A program made the translations under genes and the position numbers. This document shows positions 43,076-51,894 of a stretch of DNA of 64,000 nt, piece after piece (within the stretch, counting starts at the first letter, position 1; each line of letters opens with the position of its first letter). The notes under the pieces were generated by a model. It did no database searches and was not told where the DNA came from. It saw only the letters and a program-made list of their open reading frames with translations. Source of the DNA: Actinoplanes sp. L3-i22 (lineage in GTDB: Bacteria; Actinomycetota; Actinomycetes; Mycobacteriales; Micromonosporaceae); NCBI RefSeq assembly GCF_019704555.1, contig NZ_AP024745.1, positions 11,950,767 through 12,014,766 on the forward strand. The letters run 5' to 3'.

Positions 43076-43983
43076 CGGGCGCCGAGTTCCACGGGGTCGA
43101 CATCGACCTGCTGGCCGACTATGTCGGTGGCGCCCTGGACGGCACCCCGGAGTCGGAGCGGGTGGCCGCGCTGATCGCCGCCGAGCCGGCCTGGCAGGAC
43201 GCCTACGAGCTGCTGGCGCCGGAGATGGCGACCGTCGGGGCGCTGCTCGGCGACCTGCCGGTGGAGCCGATGCCGGCGGACGTGGTGGCTCGACTGGACG
43301 CCGTGCTGGCTCGCGAGCCGCTTCCGGTGCCGGCCGAGGCGGTGCCCGTCGATGCGGTCGTGAGCCCGGCTGACGCCGTACCGCAAGCGGTCTTGGATCT
43401 TGCCGAGCGGCGCCGCAAGCGCGGCAACAACCGCTGGGTCCGCATCGCCGCGCCGATCGGCATCGCCGCCGGCGTCGTCGGCCTGTTCGGGTACGGCCTG
43501 CTCAGCCAGTCGCAGGACAGCGCCGACGACGCGGCTTCCTCCTCGAAGGCCGCGGCGGGGGATGCCGGCGGCATGGTGGCCGCGGCGCCCGCCGAGACCA
43601 TGGCCAGCGGCAACGACTACACCCTCGGCACGCTCGGCCAGCTGGTGAACCGCACCACCGGCGAGAGCCTGGCCGGCTCGAGCCAGCCGCGGAGCCAACT
43701 GCCGAGCGAGCCGCAGAGCGAGACCAACTTCGCCGGCGACGATGTCCGGCTGGCCCGGCTGCGGGCCCCGGACGCGCTGCTGGACTGCCTCGACGCGATC
43801 GCCCAGGAGAACGGTGGCGGCCTGCTCAGCGTCCTGTCGGTCGACTACGCCCGGTTCACCGGTAAACCGGCGCTGGTGGTCCGGTTCACCGCGGCCAACG
43901 GCGAGTGGGCCTGGGCCAGTGGCGTCGACTGCGGATTGCCCGGTGGCGACGCGGACACCCTGGGTTCCGTCCCGGTACGCTGA
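43072..43983 (+). CDS. probable anti-sigma factor for SigM
   Basis: 303 residues, starting at a GTG that overlaps the sigM stop and follows GGAGGGACC. An N-terminal helical region (about 1-50) could bind the sigma factor. One membrane helix ([16 protein letters not shown], near 125-140) leads to an outside domain. The zinc anti-sigma motif HxxxCxxC is absent, so it is not the classic ZAS type. The anti-sigma call rests mainly on position and topology. Confidence 0.75.
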   Translation: MTGAEFHGVDIDLLADYVGGALDGTPESERVAALIAAEPAWQDAYELLAPEMATVGALLGDLPVEPMPADVVARLDAVLAREPLPVPAEAVPVDAVVSPADAVPQAVLDLAERRRKRGNNRWVRIAAPIGIAAGVVGLFGYGLLSQSQDSADDAASSSKAAAGDAGGMVAAAPAETMASGNDYTLGTLGQLVNRTTGESLAGSSQPRSQLPSEPQSETNFAGDDVRLARLRAPDALLDCLDAIAQENGGGLLSVLSVDYARFTGKPALVVRFTAANGEWAWASGVDCGLPGGDADTLGSVPVR

Positions 43984-44087
43984 GCAGCACCCCCGGCGTG
44001 AGGTCGGACACGAGCCGGACCGGGGGGAATGGTGAATGCCTAGCATGGCGTTCTACCGGCGTGGACACATACCTGGAGGAGTCGGCA

Positions 44088-45047
44088 GTGGACGAGGTCC
44101 GCAATCTGATCATCATCGGTTCGGGGCCCTCCGGCTATACGGCGGCGTTGTATGCCGCCCGCGCCGAGCTGAAGCCTTTGGTGATCGAGGGCGTGCAGTC
44201 CGGCGGTGCGCTGATGACGACCACCGAGGTGGAGAACTTCCCCGGTCACCGCGACGGCATCATGGGCCCGGAGCTCATGGACAACATGCGCGCGCAGGCC
44301 GAGAAGTTCGGTGCCGAGTTCATCACCGACGACGTGAGCCGCGTCGAGCTGACCGACAAGCCCACCGAGGCCGGCACCGAGGGCCTCAAGACAGTCTGGG
44401 TCGGCGACCAGCAGTACTTCGCCCGCGCCGTGATCCTGGCGACCGGCTCCGCGTGGCGCCCGATCGGTGTGCCCGGCGAGCAGGAGCTGCTCGGCCACGG
44501 CGTGTCGGCCTGTGCCACCTGTGACGGCTTCTTCTTCCGCAACCAGCACATCGTGGTGGTCGGCGGCGGTGACTCCGCGATGGAGGAGGCGACGTTCCTC
44601 ACCCGCTTCGCCGAGACGGTGACGATCGTGCACCGGCGGGACAGCTTCCGGGCCAGCAAGGTCATGCAGAAGCGCGCGTTCGACAACGAGAAGATCAAGG
44701 TCGAGTGGAACTCGGTCGTCGAGGAGGTTCTCGGCGAGGACGGCAAGGTCGTCGGCGTTCGATTGAAGAACGTGGTTTCTGGGGAAACCAGGGTTCTCGA
44801 CGTGACCGGCGTGTTCGTGGCGATCGGCCACGACCCGCGCAGCGAGCTCTTCAAGGGTCAGGTCGAGCTGGACGACGAGGGCTATGTGAAGGTGCAGTCG
44901 CCCAGCACCCGGACCAACGTCGCGGGTGTGTTCGCCGCGGGTGACCTGGTCGACCACACGTACCGGCAGGCCATCACCGCATCCGGCACCGGTTGTGCCG
45001 CGGCGCTGGACGCCGAGCGCTTCATCGCTTCATTCGTAGAGCTGTAA
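44088..45047 (+). CDS. trxB: thioredoxin reductase
   Basis: 319 residues from GTG 44088, eight bases after TGGAGGAGTC. FAD motif [18 protein letters not shown], redox-active CATC near residues 142-145, NADPH motif [15 protein letters not shown], and C-terminal [16 protein letters not shown]. It reduces the thioredoxin encoded 16 bases downstream using NADPH. A longer upstream frame has no coding support. Confidence 0.97.
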   Translation: MDEVRNLIIIGSGPSGYTAALYAARAELKPLVIEGVQSGGALMTTTEVENFPGHRDGIMGPELMDNMRAQAEKFGAEFITDDVSRVELTDKPTEAGTEGLKTVWVGDQQYFARAVILATGSAWRPIGVPGEQELLGHGVSACATCDGFFFRNQHIVVVGGGDSAMEEATFLTRFAETVTIVHRRDSFRASKVMQKRAFDNEKIKVEWNSVVEEVLGEDGKVVGVRLKNVVSGETRVLDVTGVFVAIGHDPRSELFKGQVELDDEGYVKVQSPSTRTNVAGVFAAGDLVDHTYRQAITASGTGCAAALDAERFIASFVEL

Positions 45048-45063
45048 GACCGGGAGGGTCCTC

Positions 45064-45381
45064 GTGAAGGTCGTCACCGACAAGTCGTTCGCCGTCGACG
45101 TGCTGGAGTCCGACAAGCCAGTGCTGGTGGATTTCTGGGCCGAGTGGTGTGTGCCGTGCAGGAAGGTCGACCCGCTGCTCGCCGAGATCGCCGACTCGGA
45201 GCTGGGCTCGCAGGTGGAGATCGTCAAGGTCAACATTGACGAGAACCCGCAGACGGCGCTCGCCTACCAGGTGATGTCGGTGCCGACCCTGGCCATCTTC
45301 AAGGGTGGCGAACGGGTGAACCTGGTGACCGGTGCGAAGCCGAAGAGTTTCCTGGTCAACTTCATCGAATCGGCTCTCTGA
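45064..45381 (+). CDS. trxA: thioredoxin
   Basis: 105 residues, full length. The active site is WCVPC (Cys29, Cys32) rather than the usual WCGPC. Other thioredoxin features are normal (VLVDFWAEWC, then SVPTLAIFKGG with the cis-proline). It reduces protein disulfides with the neighbouring TrxB. GTG start after GGGAGGGTCC. Confidence 0.96.
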   Translation: MKVVTDKSFAVDVLESDKPVLVDFWAEWCVPCRKVDPLLAEIADSELGSQVEIVKVNIDENPQTALAYQVMSVPTLAIFKGGERVNLVTGAKPKSFLVNFIESAL

Positions 45382-45393
45382 TCGTTTTCTGCC

Positions 45394-45421
45394 GCCCCGC
45401 GTCCGCACTGGGACGCGGGGC
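45394..45421 (+). terminator. trxBA terminator
   Basis: GCCCCGCGTCC (45394-45404) and GGACGCGGGGC (45411-45421) form a perfect 11-bp stem with a 6-base loop, followed by GCTCTTTG. Confidence 0.88.
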
Positions 45422-45483
45422 GCTCTTTGTCCGCCGGAGTACGCTCCGGAAGGTCGTCCCTTCTCGCCCCTAGGGAGTCGTGA

Positions 45484-46635
45484 GTGCGGTCCATCCGACG
45501 CGGAGACACCGGTCCTGCCGTTTCCGAGATCCGGTCGATCCTGGCCGGCCTGGAATTGCTGACCGAGCTGGAACCGGACCTCTTCGACGAGAGTCTGGAG
45601 AATGCCGTCCGGGCCTTCCAGCAGAGCCGTGGCCTCGGAGTGGACGGCATGGTCGGTGACGAGACCTGGCGTGCGCTGGACGGCGCACGCTGGCGGCTCG
45701 GCGCGCGCACCCTGTTCCACTCCGTGCCGGACGCGCTGACCGGGGAGGACGTTCGCGCCCTGCAGGAGCGCATGCTCGAGATGGGCTACGACGCCGGCCG
45801 GTCCGACTCGGTCTACGGCGCACGGACCGCCCGGGCGGTCGCCCAGTTCCAGCGCGAGGTCGGCCTCACCCCGGACGGATCCTGCGGCCCGCAGACCATG
45901 AAGGCGCTGCGCCGGCTCGGCCGCAAGGTCGTCGGCGGCCGCCCGCAGTGGCTGCGCGAGGCCGAGGCGTTCCGCCAGTCCGGGCCGAACCTGGTCGGCA
46001 AGACCATCGTGATCGACCCCGGTCACGGCGGTGGCGACGACTCCGGCGTGGTGGTGCCCGACGGGCCGCTCCGCTGGACCGAGGCGGACCTGGTGTTCGA
46101 CCTCGCCGCCCGGCTCGAGGGCCGGCTGGCCGCGGCCGGCATGCGGGTGCACCTGACCCGCGGCCCGCAGCCCGCCGAGCCGATGAGCGGCGCCGACCGG
46201 GCCGCGCTGGCCAACAGCCTCGGCGCCGACCTGCTGATCTCGCTGCACCTCGACGGGCAGGAGTCGACGGCCGCGGAAGGCGTGGCGACCTACCACTACG
46301 GGACCGACAGCGGGACCAGTTCGACCGTCGGTGAACGGCTCGCCCACCTGGTGCAGCGCGAGATCGTCGTGCGGACCGGGATGCACGACTGCCGGACCCA
46401 CGCCAAGACCTGGGATCTGCTGCGGCTGACCCGGATGCCGACGGTCCGGGTGGACCTGGGTTACCTGACCTCGCCGGTGGATCGCGAGCGGCTGATCAAC
46501 CCGATGTTCCGGGAGCAGATCGTGGAGGCCGTGCTGGCCGCGGTGCAGCGGATGTACTTCCCGGTCGAGCGGGACGTGCCGACCGGGTCGATCGACGTGC
46601 GGCAGCTGCGGATGGCGCTGGCCGAGCGTACGTAG
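45484..46635 (+). CDS. cwlM: CwlM-like peptidoglycan amidase-fold protein
   Basis: 383 residues. Two peptidoglycan-binding_1 domains (about 5-70 and 85-150; AFQQSRGLGVDG and QFQREVGLTPDG) precede an amidase_3 domain. Zinc ligands in DPGHGG (near 178), WTEAD (near 199) and SLHLD (near 253) are present. The usual catalytic glutamate is replaced in VDLGYLTS (near 323). There is no signal peptide. In Mycobacterium CwlM is cytoplasmic and activates MurA rather than cleaving wall, which this sequence fits. It follows trxBA, as there. Confidence 0.93.
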   Translation: MRSIRRGDTGPAVSEIRSILAGLELLTELEPDLFDESLENAVRAFQQSRGLGVDGMVGDETWRALDGARWRLGARTLFHSVPDALTGEDVRALQERMLEMGYDAGRSDSVYGARTARAVAQFQREVGLTPDGSCGPQTMKALRRLGRKVVGGRPQWLREAEAFRQSGPNLVGKTIVIDPGHGGGDDSGVVVPDGPLRWTEADLVFDLAARLEGRLAAAGMRVHLTRGPQPAEPMSGADRAALANSLGADLLISLHLDGQESTAAEGVATYHYGTDSGTSSTVGERLAHLVQREIVVRTGMHDCRTHAKTWDLLRLTRMPTVRVDLGYLTSPVDRERLINPMFREQIVEAVLAAVQRMYFPVERDVPTGSIDVRQLRMALAERT

Positions 46636-46690
46636 GCAATCGTGTTTTGATCTTTGGCTTTTTCTGCCCTTTTGCTCTTCGGGCCCGCGG

Positions 46691-47341
46691 CTAGTTCTCG
46701 ATGGAACTGGTCGCGGGCATCGGGCGGAGCAGCTTCTCCGGGCTCATCGAGCCGAGCAGCTTCTCCAGCGCGTATTCGACATCCGACTTCCAGGACAGCG
46801 CGGTGCGCAGCTCCAGGCGCAGCCGCGGGTAACGCGGGTGCGGGCGGACCGTCTTGAAGCCCACCGACAGGAAGAAGTCGACCGGCGCGACACACGCGCC
46901 CTCCTTCTCCTCGTCCGGCTTCGCGTCGCCGAACGCCTCGATCGCCTTCACCCCGCGCTTGGTCAGATCACGGGCGACGCCCTGCACGAGCATCCGGCCC
47001 AGGCCGCCGCCGGCGAACGCGGGCACCACGTTGGCCGTGGTGAGCAGCGCGGCATCGGCGCTGACCGGGGACGTGGGGAACGCCATCGAGCGGGGCACGT
47101 AGGCGGGTGGCGCGTACATCACGAAGCCGGCCGGCATGCCGTCGACATACGCCAACTTTCCGCAGGAACCCCACTCCAGGAGCGTCTGGGAAACCCACGC
47201 CTCCTTCTCCAGACCCGGATCGCCGGAGGCACAGGCCCGCTCGGCGGAGACCGGATCCAGCTCCCAATAGACACATGCCCGGCACGGCCGGGGCAGGTCC
47301 TCGAGAGTGTCGAGGGTGAGATTGACCAGGCGTCGCGACAT
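46691..47341 (-). CDS. GNAT-family N-acetyltransferase
   Basis: 216 residues. The central fold has the acetyl-CoA motif GGGLGRMLVQGVARDLTKRG and a later FFLSVGFKTV strand. A cysteine pair near the start (RPCRACVYWE) is unusual. The substrate is unknown. It is read opposite to cwlM and divergent from the aminotransferase, with 174 bases between starts for the two promoters. Confidence 0.88.
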   Translation of the reverse strand: MSRRLVNLTLDTLEDLPRPCRACVYWELDPVSAERACASGDPGLEKEAWVSQTLLEWGSCGKLAYVDGMPAGFVMYAPPAYVPRSMAFPTSPVSADAALLTTANVVPAFAGGGLGRMLVQGVARDLTKRGVKAIEAFGDAKPDEEKEGACVAPVDFFLSVGFKTVRPHPRYPRLRLELRTALSWKSDVEYALEKLLGSMSPEKLLRPMPATSSIEN

Positions 47342-47515
47342 CGCGGGACCCCCTGCGCTGGCTGGACGGACCGAAACCGGCGCTGGCCGCGCCCTGGAAA
47401 TCGTACGTCGTTATACCCATGAACGGGAGCAGGTCGGACAATGGGTGACCCCTCTCGATGCACTCGGCGTTTAGGCTGGCCGGAGTTCACGTTTAGTTCG
47501 AGGGGTGAGAGCCGA

Positions 47516-48814
47516 ATGACCGGTACTACTCAGGATGACTACACCGATCGGTATGCGCGCCGGGTCCGGGGAATGACGACGTCGGAGATCCGGGCGCTGT
47601 TCGCCGTCGCCAGCCGGCCCGAGGTCGTGTCGCTGGCCGGTGGGTCGCCGTACATTGCCGCGCTGCCGCTGGACGCGGTCGGCGAGATGCTCAACCGGCT
47701 CGGCTCCGAGCAGGGCGCCACCAGCCTGCAGTACGGAATCGGTCAGGGCACGATCGAGCTGCGCGAGCAGATCTGCGAGGTGATGAGCCTGTCCGGCATC
47801 ACCGGCGCCTCCCCCGACGACGTGGTCGTGACCGTCGGCGGGCAGCAGGCGCTCGACCTGCTGGCCCGGCTGTTCCTGGATCCGGGCGACGTGGTGCTCG
47901 CCGAGGGGCCGACCTACGTCGGCGCACTCGGCGTCTTCCAGGCCGCCCAGGCACAGGTGCGGCACGTGGCAATGGACGCCGACGGGTTGATCCCGGCAGC
48001 ACTCCAGGAAGCGATTGCGGCAAATCCGCGGGCCAAGTTCCTCTACACGATCCCGACCTTCCAGAACCCGGCCGGCGTGACGCTCTCCGACGCGCGGCGC
48101 GAGGAGGTCCTGGACATCTGCGAGCGGGCCGGGCTGCTGGTCGTCGAGGACGATCCGTACGGGATGTTGTCCTTCGAAGGGGACGCGCCCCGGCCGCTGC
48201 GGGCGCGCCGCCGCGAGGGCGTCTTCTACTGCAGCACGTTCTCCAAGACGTTCGCGCCCGGTCTGCGCGTCGGCTGGGTCCTCGCGCCGCACGCCGTGCG
48301 GGAGAAGCTGGTCATGATGAGCGAGGCGAACGTGCTCTGCCCGAGCGCGTTCGCGCAGGGCGCCGTCACCCAATACCTGACCACCATGCCGTGGCGCGAG
48401 CAGGTCAAGGTGTACCGGGAGATCTACCGGGAGCGCCGGGACGCACTGCTGAGCGCGCTGACCGACCTGATGCCGGCCGGCACGACCTGGACCCGGCCGG
48501 CCGGCGGCCTGTTTGTCTGGGCCACCCTGCCCGAGGGGCTCGACTCCAAGGCGATGATGCCGCGGGCGATCGCGGCTCGGGTCGCCTACGTGCCCGGAAC
48601 CGGCTTCTACGCCGATGGGACCGGGCGCGGCAACATGCGCCTCAACTTCTCGTTCTCCGCGCCGGAGCGGCTTCGTGAGGGCGTGCGACGCCTGTCCGGG
48701 GTGATGGAGCAGGAGTTGGCTACGCGCGCTGTCTTCGGCGGCTCCGCCGCCATTTCGTCCCAGCGCCGCCGTGGTCCGGCCGCTGCGGACACTCCCGGTC
48801 CTGACTTGGCATGA
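47516..48814 (+). CDS. PLP-dependent class I/II aminotransferase
   Basis: 432 residues from ATG 47516 after GAGGGGTGAGAG. Fold type I signatures appear in order: VTVGGQQALDLLARLF, PTFQNPAGVTLS, EDDPYG and CSTFSKTFAPGLRVGW with the PLP lysine. It resembles the LysN/2-aminoadipate and MocR-catalytic group but has no DNA-binding domain. A Ser/Arg/Pro tail follows residue 400. Its stop overlaps the next gene's start (ATGA), so the two products are probably made together. Confidence 0.92.
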   Translation: MTGTTQDDYTDRYARRVRGMTTSEIRALFAVASRPEVVSLAGGSPYIAALPLDAVGEMLNRLGSEQGATSLQYGIGQGTIELREQICEVMSLSGITGASPDDVVVTVGGQQALDLLARLFLDPGDVVLAEGPTYVGALGVFQAAQAQVRHVAMDADGLIPAALQEAIAANPRAKFLYTIPTFQNPAGVTLSDARREEVLDICERAGLLVVEDDPYGMLSFEGDAPRPLRARRREGVFYCSTFSKTFAPGLRVGWVLAPHAVREKLVMMSEANVLCPSAFAQGAVTQYLTTMPWREQVKVYREIYRERRDALLSALTDLMPAGTTWTRPAGGLFVWATLPEGLDSKAMMPRAIAARVAYVPGTGFYADGTGRGNMRLNFSFSAPERLREGVRRLSGVMEQELATRAVFGGSAAISSQRRRGPAAADTPGPDLA

Positions 48815-50148
48815 TCACCCCTATGGGTACGGGTTCATCTGGGTCTTCTGGCGGTGCCGCTTCCGTCGGTGCCGCTGCTTCCGCGAGTTCCACCGCTTCC
48901 ACGGGTGTCTCCGCTGGCTCCGCTGGCTCCTTTGCTCCGGCGGGGTCTGGTGCCTTTGCTCAGGCGGGATCCGGTGCCGCCACGGGCGCCTCTGGTCCGG
49001 TGGGCTCCGGCGCTTCCGCGGGCACGTGGGATCCGGCGGGCTCCGGCGCTTCCACGAGCATGTCGGCTACGGCGGGCTCCCGTGCTTCCGCGGGCGGCTC
49101 GGCTTCGTTGGGCGCCAGTTCGTCCGGCGCTCGTTCGTCCAGTGCTAGTTCGTCCAGCGCTAGTTCGTCGGGCGCTCGTGCCTCCGGCGCTCGGGACGAT
49201 CTGCGGGTCCTGGTGCTGGCCGGCGGGCTCTCGTATGAGCGGGACGTCTCGCTCCGCTCCGGGCGCCGGGTGCTGGACGCGCTGAAGTCCACCGGCATCG
49301 AGGCCGACCTGCACGACGCGGACGTGACGCTGCTGCCGGCGTTGCAGGCCGACCCGCCGGACGCCGTGGTGATCGCGCTGCACGGGGCGACCGGTGAGGA
49401 CGGATCGCTTCGTGGGGTGCTCGACCTGTGCGGGGTGCCCTATGTCGGGGCGGACGCGCGGACCGCCCGGCTCGCCTGGGACAAGCCGTCCGCCAAGGCG
49501 CGGCTGCGCGAGGCCGGGATTCCCACCCCGGACTGGGTGGCGCTTCCGCACGATCGGTTCTCCGAGCTCGGGGCGGTCGCTGTCCTCGATCGGATCGTGT
49601 CCCGGCTCGGGCTGCCGTTGATGGTCAAGCCCGCCCAGGGCGGGTCCGGGCTGGGGGCCGCGGTGGTCCGGGAGGCGGCCGATCTTCCGGCTGCGATGGT
49701 GGGGTGCTTTGGGTACGACTCGACGGCGCTCGTGGAGCGGTATGTGCCGGGCACCAGCCTGGCCGTGTCGATCCTGGACCTCGGGACCGGCCCGTCGGCG
49801 CTCCCGATCGTGGAGATCGTGCCGCGGGACGGGGTGTATGACTACGCCGCTCGGTATACCGCCGGGCTGACCACCTGGCATGTGCCGGCCCGGCTCGACC
49901 CGGCGGTGGCGGCTCGGGTGTCGGAGACGGCGTTGGAGGCGTACAAGGCGCTCGGGTTGCGAGACCTCTCCCGGATCGACGTGATCGTTTCGGAGGACGG
50001 GGAACCGCAGGTTCTCGGGTGCAACGTGTCGCCGGGGATGACCGAGACGTCGTTGCTGCCGTTGGCGGTGCAGGCCGCCGGGGTTGATTTCGGAGCGGTG
50101 CTCGGGGCCCTGGTGGAGCGAGCGGTTGGGCGAGCTCGGCGGACCTGA
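48811..50148 (+). CDS. D-alanine-D-alanine ligase-like ATP-grasp protein
   Basis: 445 residues. Residues 1-128 are Ser/Ala/Gly-rich repeats (ASGSGA-, SSASSS-like). The rest follows Ddl: AGGLSYERDVS, YVGADARTARLAWDK, KPAQGGSGLG and SRIDVI, ending CNVSPGMTETSLLP. The Mg ligand glutamate that precedes the final asparagine by two is glycine here (G403, with D390 and N405 kept), so ATP-dependent ligation may be weakened or lost. It is coupled to the aminotransferase. A distinct dipeptide ligase or an inactive relative is possible. Confidence 0.88.
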   Translation: MITPMGTGSSGSSGGAASVGAAASASSTASTGVSAGSAGSFAPAGSGAFAQAGSGAATGASGPVGSGASAGTWDPAGSGASTSMSATAGSRASAGGSASLGASSSGARSSSASSSSASSSGARASGARDDLRVLVLAGGLSYERDVSLRSGRRVLDALKSTGIEADLHDADVTLLPALQADPPDAVVIALHGATGEDGSLRGVLDLCGVPYVGADARTARLAWDKPSAKARLREAGIPTPDWVALPHDRFSELGAVAVLDRIVSRLGLPLMVKPAQGGSGLGAAVVREAADLPAAMVGCFGYDSTALVERYVPGTSLAVSILDLGTGPSALPIVEIVPRDGVYDYAARYTAGLTTWHVPARLDPAVAARVSETALEAYKALGLRDLSRIDVIVSEDGEPQVLGCNVSPGMTETSLLPLAVQAAGVDFGAVLGALVERAVGRARRT

Positions 50149-50298
50149 TCCGGATCCGTTTCGGGACGGGCGTTACCCCTCAGGGGTGGCGCCCGTTTCT
50201 CGTCTCAGCCAGTCCTCCACAACCGGCCCTGCTCCCACCTCCGCCGCCTCTGCCCTCACCTCCATCGCCCCCTTGCTCTCGCCCTCTCCATCCGGCCG

Positions 50299-50500
50299 CT
50301 CACTTCGCCGTCCAGCAACTCACCCTCGCCGTCCAGCAACTCACCCTCGCGGTCCGGCCACTCACCCTCGCGGTCCGGCAGTTGTCCTGCAGCCGCTCAC
50401 CTTCGCGGTCCGGCCACTCACCTTCGCCGTCCGGCACCTGCCCCACAGCCACTCACCTTCGCCCACCCGTCCGGCCGCTGTTCTGCAGCCGCTCCCCGGC
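50299..50500. repeat. 21-bp imperfect tandem repeats
   Basis: About seven units beginning CTCACCCTCGC or CTCACCTTCGC, mostly 21 bp with CGGTCCGGCCA endings; some units have a 14-base insert. They fill the gap between the convergent ligase-like gene and the gene at 50658. The remaining sequence between 50149 and 50600 shows no gene. Confidence 0.8.
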
Positions 50501-50604
50501 AAGGCGCCTCTCCAAGCTCGACACCTCGCCGCAGCCATTCGACCCAGCCCCCTGGCCCCGATCACGGGCGCCGACTCATCAGCCCTTGCTCTCGTCCTAA
50601 ACGA

Positions 50605-50630
50605 AAACGACCGCCCCGAGGCGGCCGTTT
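50605..50630. terminator. bidirectional terminator overlapping a parS site
   Basis: AAACG-A-CCGCC and GGCGG-C-CGTTT pair around a 4-base loop with one mismatch, with A and T runs at either end. It lies between convergent genes and runs into the first parS site. Confidence 0.7.
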
Positions 50631-50640
50631 CACGTGAAAC
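50627..50640. other. parS site 1
   Basis: GTTTCACGTGAAAC, the conserved core of the ParB-binding parS sequence, here flanked by C and A. Confidence 0.95.
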
Positions 50641-50657
50641 ATCGAAAGTTGGCGGGG

Positions 50658-51599
50658 CTACGACTCCGGCTCGCCCGCACCCGCAGCAACTCCGCCGGCT
50701 CCGGTACTCAACACTCCCGTGCCGACGAAACCCTTTCCCGCCGACAGGCCGACGGTCGGGTCGCTGTCGGAGTTGGCCGTTCCGAGCACGGATGACCTAG
50801 CGGGTGCACTGTCGGACTCCGCGTCTTCGGCCTGGGGAGCGGTCGGGTCCACAAGCGGGCCGCTTCCCGGGGCGCTGCCGGCGGACGGATCGTCGTTATG
50901 CCGTACCCGGGAATCAGCCGGCACCGCGTCCTCCTGGACGTCGCCTAGCGTTGCCGGACGACGGCCTTCCTCGCGGTCTTCCTGCGCTCCGGTCCCGGGA
51001 ACGTTGTAGATCGACGGCGACTCCCAAGCGATGTGGGCCGGCTCCGCAATCGCCTTGCCACCGAAGTCGGCGAGCCAGGCGGCGACGAGTGCGAGGTTCT
51101 CTCGCCAGGTGTGTTCGGGGATGACCGGCAGGATGTCGTCCCAGAGCGACAGGAAGGTTCCGCGCAGCTGCAGCCGGCCGTAGGGCCGTGCCAGGAACCA
51201 CATGTGCAGGTGCGCCGAGCCGTCGCCCCATCGGTTCACGTGGACGCGGGCAACGCCGTCGAGCGAGCGGATCGCGCGCTCGAGCCGGACCGTCATCACG
51301 CCGAGCTCGGCCGCCAGGAGGTTGGGCAGGTCGCCAAGGTCGAGATGCGACCGGCACTCCAAGATCAAAACCATCGGGAGCCCCGTGGGCCGGTCCATCG
51401 CCCGGACTCGCCAGCGTTCCGAGACCCAGATGTACGCATCATCCGACGTCCCGCAGGCAACGCAATCCGAACCGTCCTCACCGCTCCGCGGCGGCTCCAC
51501 CTCCACCGGCGGGGCGAGTTTCTTGACTCGCATGTCCCCTTCGAACGGGAACGACGGCCAGCGGGTGAAGTCAGGCAGGGGGGCGGTGTTCTCGGACAC
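50658..51599 (-). CDS. HIT-like hypothetical protein (Rv3916c position)
   Basis: 313 residues. The first 200 residues look folded: a CVAC pair near 47, LILECRSHLDLGDLPNLLAAELG, and VNRWGDGSAHLHMWFLARP. The last resembles the HIT/GalT-like nucleotide-binding strand with a His-x-His pair, so a HIT-superfamily link is likely but not certain. The last 100 residues are low complexity with D/E/S/G. It lies between the ligase-like gene and the ParAB region, where Mycobacterium has Rv3916c. No function is known. Confidence 0.8.
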   Translation of the reverse strand: MSENTAPLPDFTRWPSFPFEGDMRVKKLAPPVEVEPPRSGEDGSDCVACGTSDDAYIWVSERWRVRAMDRPTGLPMVLILECRSHLDLGDLPNLLAAELGVMTVRLERAIRSLDGVARVHVNRWGDGSAHLHMWFLARPYGRLQLRGTFLSLWDDILPVIPEHTWRENLALVAAWLADFGGKAIAEPAHIAWESPSIYNVPGTGAQEDREEGRRPATLGDVQEDAVPADSRVRHNDDPSAGSAPGSGPLVDPTAPQAEDAESDSAPARSSVLGTANSDSDPTVGLSAGKGFVGTGVLSTGAGGVAAGAGEPES

Positions 51600-51802
51600 G
51601 ACGTGACCTTAGCCCAGGTCAGGACGGGCTGTCCCGGGTCAATTTCGCACGATCGTGGGGATGTCCGCAAAGGCCCGGCGCGGAGCCAAATTCCTGATCT
51701 CTAAGCCACTCTTCGCACCCGCACAGTTTGACCGTCGTGAGCACGTGTCGCTCCCCACATCCGACCAAAAGTTATCCACAGAAGTTATCCACAGCCCCAC
51801 CC

Positions 51803-51816
51803 GTTTCACGTGAAAC
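51803..51816. other. parS site 2
   Basis: Perfect GTTTCACGTGAAAC between DnaA boxes. Confidence 0.95.
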
Positions 51817-51880
51817 TCGACGTAGAACGCTTGCGCCCCCTGTGGATAGCGCAGTGGACAACTCCCAGGCCATCAACGTC

Positions 51881-51894
51881 GTTTCACGTGAAAC
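51881..51894. other. parS site 3
   Basis: Perfect GTTTCACGTGAAAC, 78 bases from site 2. Confidence 0.95.
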
